From positions 7,416,701-7,480,700 of the forward strand of contig OW285195.1 in NCBI GenBank assembly GCA_935421135.1: a DNA stretch of 64,000 nucleotides, given 5' to 3'. Of this stretch, positions 48,301 through 57,500 are shown in pieces. The DNA comes from Bugulina stolonifera. Lineage: Eukaryota; Bryozoa; Gymnolaemata; Cheilostomatida; Bugulidae. A program made the translations under genes and the position numbers. Within the stretch, counting starts at the first letter, position 1. The number at the start of each line of letters is the position of its first letter. The notes beneath the pieces were generated by a model. That model was not told where the DNA came from. It saw only the letters and a list, made by a program, of their open reading frames with translations, and did no database searches.

Positions 48301-49661
48301 AAATGCATCATTTATTATGGTTGTTTTGTATTGTGTTTTTAACTAGATCATAGCATTATGCTGACACATGCAAACATGTGCTTGTTCCATCAAAGAATAT
48401 GGAAAGTCAAACCACCAATACGGTAAAGTTTGAGCACAACCGATGTCATGAGCCAATGGATATAAATACATATTGTGCTAGTATTTTTCACTGTATGTTG
48501 TCTATTCCAGAGAAACTTACTTTATATCTGTAAGAGTTGGGCAAGATGTACTGAACTTATCCTATGGGATGTTGGTATCTGGGTGCCCTGAGCCCATCAA
48601 AACTAGTGAGTCCATTTCTATACGAAGGAATATTGTCGATAATACTAAACATCTACATGTTTCCGCTACAGTGTATTGTAAGAGATTTTGTTACCCACGA
48701 CTGATTAACAGTTTTTTTAAAAAAAATCACAAATACACAATTATAATGGACACCCTTGTTATCATGTTGTTAGCCTCTCTCTGACATTTTACATTATGAT
48801 TCACTAGCTGTGTCGAGGAGGAAGAGAAGTACAGAGTGTGACAGAGCGTGTTCAGCTGTCGATAAGAAATACATGACAACTTGCCTATTTGATTGTCAGA
48901 CTACTGGAGATACTGAGGTAGGTCATGTGACTTGTAGTGTCATTAGTAGTACTGAGGTAGGTCATGTGACTTGTAGTGTCATTAATAGTACTGAGGTAGG
49001 TCATGTGTCTGTGATGTCATTAGTAGTACTGGGGTAGGTCATGTGACTGTGATGTCATTAGTAGTGCTGAGGTAGGTCATGTGACTGTGATGTCATTAAT
49101 AGTCCTGAGGTAGGTCATGTGACTTGTAGTGTCATTAGTAGTACTGAGGTAGGTCATGTGACTTGTAGTGTCATTAGTAGTACTGAGGTAAGTCATGTGA
49201 CTGTGATGTTATTAGTAGTACTGGGGTAGGTCATGTGACTGTGATGTCATTAATAGTACTGAGATAGGTCATTTGAATGTGACGTAGCTTGAACTATTAA
49301 ATTGAATCAAGTTTATTTGTATATTTGGTGACATTGTATTCCTGAGTTGATCAATTTCAAAAATCCAAATGTTTAGTACAATGTGGTCTATCGACATGGA
49401 ACTTCTGTCTACTATGACATGTTGGAGGTAAACCAACTATGTCTACACTATGATCTGTATATTTATCTACAGGTTGGAAACATCACTATTGGTATTAGAA
49501 GTTTAGAACAGATGGTGACCAAAGAGGATACAGTGATACTTCAGTCTCTTGCAGAATCGAATGTCAAGACACAAGATACAGATGAGAGAAACACGTCTGC
49601 CTCTCTATTCAGTTACCCAATTATGATTCTCATTTGTATCATGAGACTGGTCTATGTATAA
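31378..49661 (+). CDS. RGM-like (repulsive guidance molecule family) GPI-anchored protein, 11 exons
   Basis: Exons: 31378-31417, 42287-42710, 43114-43265, 45051-45306, 46013-46145, 47040-47231, 47579-47693, 48131-48215, 48511-48605, 48808-48917, 49473-49661; all phases agree, giving 596 residues. A split signal peptide (MNLHVSVKVLVLV / AISLFSN) is followed by an unfamiliar Cys-poor region of about 310 residues. From exon 6 it resembles RGMs: FGDPHLSVY (the GDPH autocleavage motif of the partial von Willebrand D domain), GCPEP, then YMTTCLFDCQTTGD and a hydrophobic C-terminus (FSYPIMILICIMRLVYV) typical of GPI anchoring. A dibasic RRKRS before the last Cys block could be a furin site. RGMs bind neogenin and BMPs at the cell surface; that role here is inferred. 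Intron 1 hosts a hAT-like element and E2. PolyA signal AATAAA at 49855. Confidence 0.75.
31540..31917. mobile_element. Non-autonomous hAT-like MITE, 378 bp
   Basis: Imperfect terminal repeats (TAAGGCTGTGACAAATCC at the left, GGATTCGTTCCAGCCCTA at the right) with an 8-bp duplication CTAGTTGG (31532-31539, 31918-31925). Contains repeated GAATCGGAATC words. In intron 1 of the RGM-like gene. Confidence 0.82.
32205..32352. repeat. TACATGTAAGTATTGGTATG tandem repeat
   Basis: Alternating copies of TGTAAGTATTGGTATG and TATAGTATG immediately left of E2, in intron 1 of the RGM-like gene. Confidence 0.8.
32363..32906 (+). repeat. E2 left terminal inverted repeat
   Basis: Matches the reverse complement of 41439-41983; identity ends at GGGTTAGAGTAATG. 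Only the outer ~35 bp resemble the E1 termini; the rest is a GC-rich block with long runs of CCCCTCCCC, containing a self-complementary GCGCGCGCGTACGCGCGCGC stretch (32625-32644). Confidence 0.92.
32950..32963 (-). repeat. Stranded copy of the element terminus inside E2
   Basis: CTGACTATACTACT is identical to the last 14 bp of E2's right end, but lies 44 bp inside the left inverted repeat. With the left terminus it bounds a 601-bp segment that has element ends on both sides. It looks like the scar of an earlier terminus. Confidence 0.7.
32977..33206 (-). CDS. Small basic open region, possible exon
   Basis: An open minus-strand stretch rich in Arg, Ser and Gly (RRSSRGRA, KTRVFHRR) ending at a perfect donor TCG/GTAAGT (exon border 32977). 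It has no ATG at its 5' end, so it would need an upstream exon. Upstream in the same frame, after one stop codon, lies an Asp-rich stretch encoded by the (GAT)n tract. A small basic virion-core type protein is conceivable, but I do not recognise it and splicing into the terminal repeat would be required. Confidence 0.25.
33302..33359. repeat. (CAT)n microsatellite
   Basis: About 17 ATC/CAT trinucleotides in E2. Translating as poly-Met or poly-Asp on the minus strand, it inflates nearby open frames. Confidence 0.95.
33619..33624 (-). terminator. PolyA signal for the E2 polymerase
   Basis: AATAAA on the minus strand, about 175 nt after the polymerase stop codon at 33798. Confidence 0.55.
33798..38253 (-). 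CDS. POLB: Protein-primed family-B DNA polymerase (Polinton type)
   Basis: Three exons: 38253-34663, 34562-34471 and 34365-33798; 1416 residues from the first ATG. The first intron is GC-AG (AAG/GCAAGT), the second GT-AG. Visible in order: C2H2 finger (residues 10-31), a second Cys/His cluster (365-386), exonuclease motifs TYDIE (432-436), GFNSQKYDLN (568-577) and YNNLDV (702-707), polymerase motif A VDANALY (834-840), an HGCYWHGHEC insert (921-930), motif B KLVGNSAYGK (1140-1149) and, in exon 3, motif C EMDTDS. All catalytic motifs look intact. The frame stays open upstream of this ATG through another finger (CQLC...H...H) to a TAG at an acceptor-like TTTTTATAG, so the true start is probably in an upstream leader exon. 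Confidence 0.93.
38343..38760 (-). promoter_or_regulatory. Leftward leader region of the E2 polymerase, duplicated
   Basis: TATTTAAG (38754-38747) with a GGGCGG box (38767-38772) begins the leader. A 22-codon frame (38722-38654) is followed by CATAAG/GTTAGTG. A second, diverged copy of the same exon-intron module (ATAGGGAG...CTACTAGTCAG...GTTAGTG) lies at 38343-38510, ending in TTTTTATAG next to a run of eight G and the polymerase finger frame. Several splice routes are possible; joining the 22-codon frame after AACAGA or GTGAGA to the acceptor at 38346 would be in phase 0. Which start is used cannot be read from sequence alone. Confidence 0.55.
38804..39536. repeat. Palindromic 31-bp repeat array, E2
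   Basis: Same unit and opposed architecture as in E1, meeting near 39133. It separates the leftward polymerase promoter from the rightward binding-protein promoter, so it is positioned as a bidirectional enhancer or internal origin. Units with duplicated GATGCATCGG words show ongoing slippage. Confidence 0.9.
39583..39589 (+). promoter_or_regulatory. Rightward TATA box, E2 binding-protein gene
   Basis: TATAAAG, 89 bp upstream of the ATG at 39672, preceded by a GGGAGGAGTCAAGAAATGAG stretch conserved in both E1 arms. Confidence 0.7.
39672..40986 (+). CDS. Putative nucleic-acid-binding protein with acidic/basic N-terminus and duplicated domain
   Basis: Exons 39672-40159 and 40257-40986 join across a 97-bp GT-AG intron (AAT/GTAAGT ... 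TTGTAG) to give 405 residues. Residues 1-165 are low-complexity: an acidic start (IIEEEE), Lys-rich stretches (KKRKNPKG, KKKKKP) fit for nuclear import, and an acidic DDDDDGHG block. The rest holds two related domains: PGTVLEVSG ... PPRIMVYLGQQETAKGQNTF, and VGSVLVVTA ... LPSVMVYKGQKTSKSGRTF. The duplicated short beta-rich modules suggest tandem OB-like folds and a single-strand DNA-binding role beside the polymerase; this is inference, as I do not recognise a named family. Truncated relics occur in both E1 arms. Confidence 0.75.
41020..41425. repeat. About 108-bp tandem repeat, 3 to 4 copies
   Basis: Units contain TTATATTATTACTCTCAAAC, GAAAATTAAAACAAACTCG and CATAGTCGTATATCA. Located between the binding-protein stop codon and the right terminal repeat; the ATTAAA in each unit could act as polyA signal for that gene. 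Confidence 0.88.
41439..41983 (-). repeat. E2 right terminal inverted repeat
   Basis: Reverse complement of 32363-32906 with very few differences (one small indel in the GC-rich block), consistent with recent insertion or terminal homogenisation during protein-primed replication. Confidence 0.92.
43472..43561. repeat. 22-bp tandem repeat, 4 copies
   Basis: TATTATACAGAATATAGTCA-type units in intron 3 of the RGM-like gene. The rest of that intron (43562-45050) shows only a poly-G tract at about 43843-43867. Confidence 0.85.
48911..49275 (+). repeat. 39-bp minisatellite carrying the exon-10 splice donor
   Basis: About nine to ten copies of a 39-bp unit (TACTGAGGTAGGTCATGTGA then CTTGTAGTGTCATTAGTAG, with variants). 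The first unit contains the end of exon 10 and its donor GAG/GTAGGT; later units repeat this donor. The first three units stay open in the exon frame, each adding 13 codons. Confidence 0.88.
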
Positions 49662-49854
49662 GTATAAACCGACAGCAGTCTGCATTTTATCCATTTCTTA
49701 CAGTTCATTAATTACACTTCTTTATATTATATACATATACACATATTACATACCTGAAACTGTAATTAGTATGCATATACATGTACATGTACCTCCTTTT
49801 CTCTTTCCATGTGTTATTCACAAATATGTTTGTGATTGTTGCCAATATATCACA

Positions 49855-49860
49855 AATAAA
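49855..49860 (+). terminator. PolyA signal of the RGM-like gene
   Basis: AATAAA 194 bp after the stop codon. Confidence 0.55.
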
Positions 49861-50355
49861 TATTCTTTATTCTTGTCAAATATGTTCGCTTTTCTAATAA
49901 TGCTATGTTATACAAAGATAATAGTAACACATACAAATTGATTAAGGTACATGTATACGTCGATTGTGAAATAAATGTATGATACGCTACTAAGGGTGGA
50001 CATACATGTAGATGCGGGCAGGGACGACTCGGACATAACGGTAGGAACCCGAGGTCCGATGAAAAGATCGGGCCCCCTAAGTCAGGTGCAAATGACAATG
50101 TAATATAGGGGTACAATTTATGCATTATAAGCAGTATTTTCGTATCAACTCGGCCCTCGGCCTTACACATAAACTCAATACAAACAATACAGAAATGATT
50201 TATACACAGCATTTACACACAGGCATGCAATGTCAAGGTTGATGCATTGTCCGGGTCATCACAGGTCATGGAATACACTTAGAGATACCATTGATGGAAG
50301 ACAGCAGTGCTGTATGATACGGTGCATGGGAAATACTTCCACAGCGCAATACGTT

Positions 50356-50455
50356 CATGGGCACTAATAGGATATTGATCGTAATTAGAAGTTGTTCTCT
50401 CCCAATTGAGAGAGGACAACTTCTAGTTATGATCAATAACTTATTAGTGCCCATG
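50356..50455. mobile_element. 100-bp fold-back MITE
   Basis: Ends CATGGGCACTAATA and TATTAGTGCCCATG, nearly perfect inverted repeat throughout, flanked by an 8-bp duplication AATACGTT (50348-50355, 50456-50463). Its core (AGAAGTTGTTCTCTC) resembles sequence near 47330. It lies between the convergent RGM-like and ankyrin-caspase genes. Confidence 0.88.
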
Positions 50456-50715
50456 AATACGTTACAAACAACTCGCCTGTGTACTATAATAATATGCATC
50501 ACTTTTGTTGCTACAGACAATTGATATGCGGTGATACTCTTTGATTATACTAAAACCAAGGATTGGATAATTTTCTGTGAAGTTCTCTAAGTTGTTTACT
50601 CCTGATTAAAGCTGACACAACTCCAAATTAGTGATGAGTTTTATCTTGTAACTGAACAGTAACAGTAAATGCTATCAGCCATTAAATAAATATTTGTATT
50701 TGGTTATCTATCTGG

Positions 50716-51085
50716 ATCACGCCCACCTCTGTAGCACAGCATGTGCCTACATTAGATCCAACAGTCAACACAAGCAGGAAAAAAATATCAAAATCAGTAG
50801 AACTTCCATCAATAATATGAAATATACAAACATAGGAGAAATGTATAAGTACAGGAAATATAAAACAGGTAAAGGAAGCATACATGTATAATATGTATAT
50901 AAAACATTAAGAGCAAAGAACGCATCTAATATATGACTTAAAATAATAATAAAATATTATACAGCAACTGAGCTACTTTGGACTCTAATATATTCTAGAC
51001 ACGCCCACCTCTGTAGCACAGCATGTGCCTACTTTAGGTTCAATAGTCAACATAAGCAGGAAATAATATGAAAATAAGTAGAGCT
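50716..51085. repeat. Direct repeat pair, about 88 bp each
   Basis: CACGCCCACCTCTGTAGCAC and the following ~70 bp occur at 50716-50803 and again at 50998-51085 with scattered changes. Origin unknown; it lies downstream of the ankyrin-caspase gene. Confidence 0.75.
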
Positions 51086-51540
51086 CACAAGTTTTACACC
51101 ATGGTTGACTCCTTTACATGAGAATCATGTATTTACATGAATAAAAATAGAGCAAGATATAAATGATGCAAGTACTACGTATGTATGTATATATTACAAT
51201 ATGAACATGACTTTGAAACTGTAGAAACTCTGAGCTCGAAAGATATGGAGCCCAAGGTATGTAGTTCCACAATGTTATAAAATATCCTTTCAGAAATGAA
51301 CCTGTTCCGTTTATAGAGATGATGTTTGCATCATCATCTCAAATAACTATACATTGTTTTCTATCAGATTCAGCCTTATGCTTGAATGTGTGTATATCCA
51401 TGGAAGTTACAATAATTTATATACAATTTATATACAGCCAACAAACACACCTAGGTTGTGGATGAGTTGAATTAATGTGCTGTGCCATTGGTTGTAGTCA
51501 GATGTCAGAATGGAATGGCATCACTAGGAGACGTAGGAGG

Positions 51541-54500
51541 TTACGAGCTCTTTAAATCTATAGGAAACACCTCAAGTATAACTGGTTTGGTGTGCTTGGT
51601 TATGGTATATGTATGATGCATGTACTGTTTAAATCTGGATTTCTCCCTCAACACTCCAGCTGCGTCCGTGATGAGAGAGACGAGTTCTGCTTTGGGGAAG
51701 TGAGTTGTTGTAGATGTCAGTGTATCGGTTGAAGAGTTCAATGTGGAAGCATTGGCGCTCTCAGAGGTGCTGTTATTACATTCAGGCAACGCAAGCAGAC
51801 TGCTAGAAGAACTGGACGGAGAATTGTTTAAAATCATTGAAGCATCGTAGAGCTCTTTTAGGTGATCGCTAAATACTCGGAACATTTTACCTCTCAGAGA
51901 CCTGATAAAATAGCATCAAATAACTTTCCTTATTTTAGATAGCTATGCCATTTTTAATGCCAGCTTATACGTGTATAATGTGCTTGTAGGCTTTAGACAC
52001 AGAAGTGTAAACTACCGCCTCTCATACTACTACTCATACTCAAGGCTACTCAAGTTTGGCAGCAATAACATCCAAACAGGCTGACACACCACTACTCCTC
52101 CCTGTGCAGATTAATTTAGACCTACTATGTAATTATAATAATATGATCTAAAAGGTTCAAGTGAGTCGTTACAGATTATAGATGGCCACCTCCAATTGAT
52201 CTACTGCTTGGTTCAAACTAAGCCATATGAATCAAGAATGTGTTATAAAAGGTGTGAAGACAAACCCAATGCATATTTTATGTGTTTACTTGGTAAGAAT
52301 ACAAGTATTGACTCATGTAATAATAGGACTCATACTGTAGATCCACTCACAGACTATCAGGAAGGGTGGAGAAACAGACGTGGCAGTTGTCTGGTACTTG
52401 GAGTGGAGGGAAGGAATGCTGTGCCCATTCTGATTCAAACTGCTGCTGACTAATCTCTTCCAGCACAGGGCTCGTCTCACTGGTCCATTCAATCATCTCT
52501 GTTTTACATTCCCAGCTACCTCCAGCTCTGTTTACAGGTTTTAATTTCCCTCGACAACATGAGAGAAATATCATCTGGAATCAAACACTGTCTTAGCAAT
52601 ACACAGATGTACAAGTATAAATGGTATTGATAAAGTATAAATACTATATCTATTATAAATGCATAACACATACGTTTACAGTTTACCACTGAGGTAAATT
52701 AGTTTCTACATTAAGCTTCTCAGATACCCTGGTTGGTAAGATGGATTGTACCTTCGGAACATCATTCAGTTCTGGAATGCATAGAGACTTTATCACGTCT
52801 TGTACAGAGCACCAGGAATGAAAATCACCACCACGAATACCGCCAGTATCTGTATGGCCATGAGTCATAATAGCTAAAGCTACGGCAGCTCCGTGGTCAT
52901 CAGAGTGAGCGAATTCGGATATTGTATCCAGCATTTCCCGTACTGGCTGATCAAATACCTCAGTGACCTTTTCACATATCAATAGAATAACAATATTATA
53001 ATGTTGGAACTTATTAAAAGAGATTGTGACCAATGACCAGTTGATGAACACATCTTTCATGCTAGCATTTTAAGATACAGTAGAAATGTTATATCCATGT
53101 CAGTAGGTTAGGTACATTTTCTGAATCACAGCTGGGTACAACCATAAAAGCAGCAGATGATACAATACATGTATTTGTGTCCATGTACATGTATCTTTCT
53201 AAAAATGACCTTACAGCAATCATAACGAGAGTTTAGTGCTCATATATACATCCAAGCATCGATTAAACAATTGCAAATTATAATAGACAAGGGGAGCATA
53301 CGACCTGGAGGCCTATCTGTTGGGCTAGTACGGTCTTGGCATCGGCGAGTTCTGCCTCCCATCCGTCTCTCTCCAACGTATTGCAGCAGATTAGTGCTCT
53401 TCCTTTATAGCCAGTAGAAGCTGGTCGGTCTTCAATGGTCACATATTCTCTGACCTCCCCATATGCCCGTCCCAAGGTGGAGTTTACTTCTATATATTCA
53501 ATGTTTTCATCTCTCTTCAGAACGTCTAGAAGTTGCTCTACAGTCTCCAGAGGTGGCTCGCTGTCACTGAAACACCTGGAAAAAAATTCATTTTTCCCTT
53601 CAGTGATAGGGCCTAAGTAGTATGACAATGGCCAGCTTGGCGGTGAAAGCAGTATTTGTGCTTATAACTTAACTTTTTGTTGATGGATGCAACTTCATGT
53701 GAGAAATGTGCTAAATGTTTATTAACGCTTCAAGCATATGTACATAATGGTAAAAGACAAATACATGCCCGGCAGTCACACATCAATTGAACAAAACTAT
53801 GGAAGTTTAGTAGGGCGGATGCTCTACTAGTTGACTAATACTTTCTACTACTGAATGACTCACCTTTTCCCAACTTGCTTGAACAAAGCAGTAACTATGA
53901 CATAGTCTGGTCCAGGAGGAATTAGGTAAACCTTGTTGTCTACTGTTGATTGGACTACAACCACCTACATGTAGTTAATGAAATGCATTACAACAATGAC
54001 CTGAGGAGAAATTTACATGTACATTGTGTGAACAACAGCTGCGCTATATTGGCTCTCAACTCGATCAAATAACCTGCGGAATAATTCTTTATTTTACATT
54101 CCTACTTGCTGTATGAAATTGGGAGAAAGACAGATTGCATGTATGTGCAACCTTGCTCTATAAAGCTTCTGCAAACACAAGATGATACACATGATATCCA
54201 GCGGTAGATAACGTTGGAAATAAATAACAATCTGTAGTGTCTCACCTTAGGCTGACCATGGAAGTCAGCGGTGTTCAACTTGTTTACCTCTGCCTGCCAC
54301 ATTTGTCGGCTTTGGAGCTGTAGGTCAAGGTCAATGAAAAGCCATAATGCTGATGAATTTCGGACACTTTGCAGAAGTTGAGGTTCAATCAGTGCGGCAA
54401 CGGCTGACTGGCCGAGAGTGTGAGACAGGACAAAACTAGGTTCTGTCAGCGAATATTCATTGAGTGCGTAGTGGAGAATTTTAAAAATATCTTCAGAGAA

Positions 54501-57500
54501 TTGAATACTGTAGTCTAGATGACATCGATATGAACCATCAGGAAGCCTTGCATATTTTCGGTCTATTTCAAAACAAGTGTCACCATAAATTCTTTTTGCT
54601 GCTTCCTCTTCACAGAGCACAGATGATACGTAATACACTGAAGAAAACTTTCTGGTATTAATAATAGCTCTAATGTTTATGTTGCGAATGTTCTTCAGGT
54701 TCATGACTTTCTTTCGAATGGATAATGGGAGTCGGATCACAAAGTTCGCAAAGATAGAAGAGTTAAACTTAGATATAGCATAACTTAAGACAGTGTTTCC
54801 ATACTGGTCTAGAGATATTAGTTCATCAACATGAGGTTCTCTTATATCATCGAGCAGAGCAAGTATTTCATCCATAAAATTTGACAAACATGCCAGATGG
54901 TATGCATTCTGCTTAAAACGATTTTCCTTGCGCAACAACAGGCTCAATTCAGAATCGTCAAAATACTTTAATATTGCCTCCACAACTTCCATTTTCCCAA
55001 GTCTCATTGCATTTGTCAGTCCTGTATACCCTGAACAATCTTCAATTGTGACATATTCTAACGGGTCATGCGCTGAAGCAAGAAGGGCCTCCGCCACCCT
55101 TGCACTATTAGTATAGTGCAAAGCTGTTTTGCCGGAATTGTCTGTCCTGTGTAAGAGTTTGGCATATTCGTCTGAATGCCCATTAGCAATCAGTTCCACG
55201 ATTGTGTCAGTGGAAACGTAGTGCAGTGCAGTTCTGCCTTCTAAGTCTACTTGGGCACACAGTTCTTCCCAATACATGGAGTAGCTATTCAGGGCTTCCA
55301 CAACACCGGTACGACCGTTGCAAGCTGTGCTATGGAGAACAGTATGTCTTGCATCATTTACTGCAAATAGCAATTTCAAGGACATGGCTTCATCAGTGCA
55401 GAAATTAATGAGAGAGAAAGTGACTTCTGCGGTACATGCATGATGTAAAGCTGTGTTACCATGACTGTCTTTTGCCAAAAGTGATTCAGCAGAAGTGATG
55501 TTGGATAATATAAAGGTTGTGACACCACTGTTACCATTGCTGGAGGCAATATGTAAACAATTCTTTCCTGACATACTATCAGATATCAAAAGATAACTTT
55601 CTCTTCTGTCAACCTTGGACTTGCTTAAAAGTACCTTCATAAGTTCCACATCTTCAACATAATGTAATGCAATTTTCCCATGATTATCTCTTTCCGTCAG
55701 TAGTGCGTCGTAATCATCAGTCATGCTAAGTATGTAATATACGAGCTCCACTGAACGGTTTTTGATGGCCTGGTGAAGAACCTTAGCTTTACTATCAGAA
55801 CTTACAGAGAAGACAATATTTTGTGTAACCGGTCCTTTAGTAATTTCAGACAACAGCTTAATTAAACTCCTATCTCTGCTGGGCTGGGCAGGCAATACAG
55901 GAGTGTTAGCATGTTTGGTTAGCTTAGATGGATCCACCTTACAAATACAGGCAGTGATATTATTGCTGATCTTGTGCGACTCTTCTGTATCACAAGAATC
56001 AGGTGCATGTGCCAAGAACTTCTGTATTTTTTCTTGAGTAAGGCCGATACTTGCTATATAGGTTAGCTTTGAAATGTTATTTGTTTTTTCCACTAGCAAG
56101 ATTGTGTTAGTCAATGGCTTAACATAACAAAAATATTGTTTTGATGATCTCAACTTATTGTGGTACCCATCATCATCATCCTCTATGTCATTTGTAGATT
56201 TTGTTATTTCTAGCCCAGATGTTCCTTTTTGCAACATCACTATACTGCCGGGCAACAATGTATTAACTAGCAAGTTCACCACATCATATTTTGTAGCTAC
56301 TGCAGCTGATATCACCGCATCAAAAGGGAGAGAACCGCTGTCATGTAAAATGTAGTCTGCTTGTTCCTGCCCAAGTCCAGCGTCAATGATGTGATAAATA
56401 GTTTTTAAATCATGTGCATAGTAAAGGACAGTTCTCCCATGAGCATCTTTATGCCACAATAATTTGTTGGGAGTTTCAGCAACAGAAATGAAGTACTGTG
56501 CCACTTTAAACCTGTAATTAAGACAGGCAGTGTGTAAAGGTGTCTGCTTTTGGTGATTATGCAAATGCAAGTATTCTTCTTTATCATGTGTTGGTATATG
56601 ATCAAATAGAACTTTTGCCACATCAACACTTTCAGCAAGATGAAGGGCTGTTTTTCCATTTGTATCCACTTGAGCCCAAAGATGAGGACCAGATTGTGAG
56701 GATAAATAACATTCGACAACTTCGATGTTATTGCTTACTATTGCACTGTGAAACGGTGTATGTTGATGTTCATAATCCTTGAATTCAGATAAACATTGAA
56801 TACCTTGCATTGAGAATTGCATAAGATTTTCTGCGATATCTCTGTTGGTAGCATAGTGTAATGGGATTTTACCCACCCGATCCCTCTGATGTACAATATC
56901 TGAAGCATGATAGTGCTCAACTAGATACCTCACTACATCAGAATATCCTCGAGCAGATGCTATGTGCAAGGCTGTCTGGTCACACAGACCCTCTCTGGCA
57001 AGCACCAATTCAGAGTCATCTTCTGTAGTGTTAAGAATGAGCCGGGCGATGTCAGCGTTCCTAGCATAGTGCAAAGGGGTTCGTCTATACTTATCTCTCA
57101 TGAGTGTGCAACTAACTGGTGATTGTTCTAGATAGAATTCCACAGCATCAGTATTACCCATTTTCGAAGCATGGTGCAGTGGAATTTGACCATCAGCAGC
57201 ATTCTGCTCAATGAGCAAATCTTTGCCAAATTTGTTGACAATCAGCTCAGCAATTGATCTATTTCTCGCATGATGAAATATGTTTCTACCAAATTGGTCA
57301 GTTTTTCCTATCAAATGACTAATGAATGGTATTTCAACAAGGTATTGCATTAAATTTGTGATACCTTCTTTGGATGCTCTAAGCAGAATATCAAGTTTAC
57401 CAACATTTTCATCTGGCGTAATAACCAGCTGTTTGGTTAGAGGAGCAAAGTGGCCCACTAATACCTGGACAGCTTTATCACTTTTGGCATAACTCAAAGC

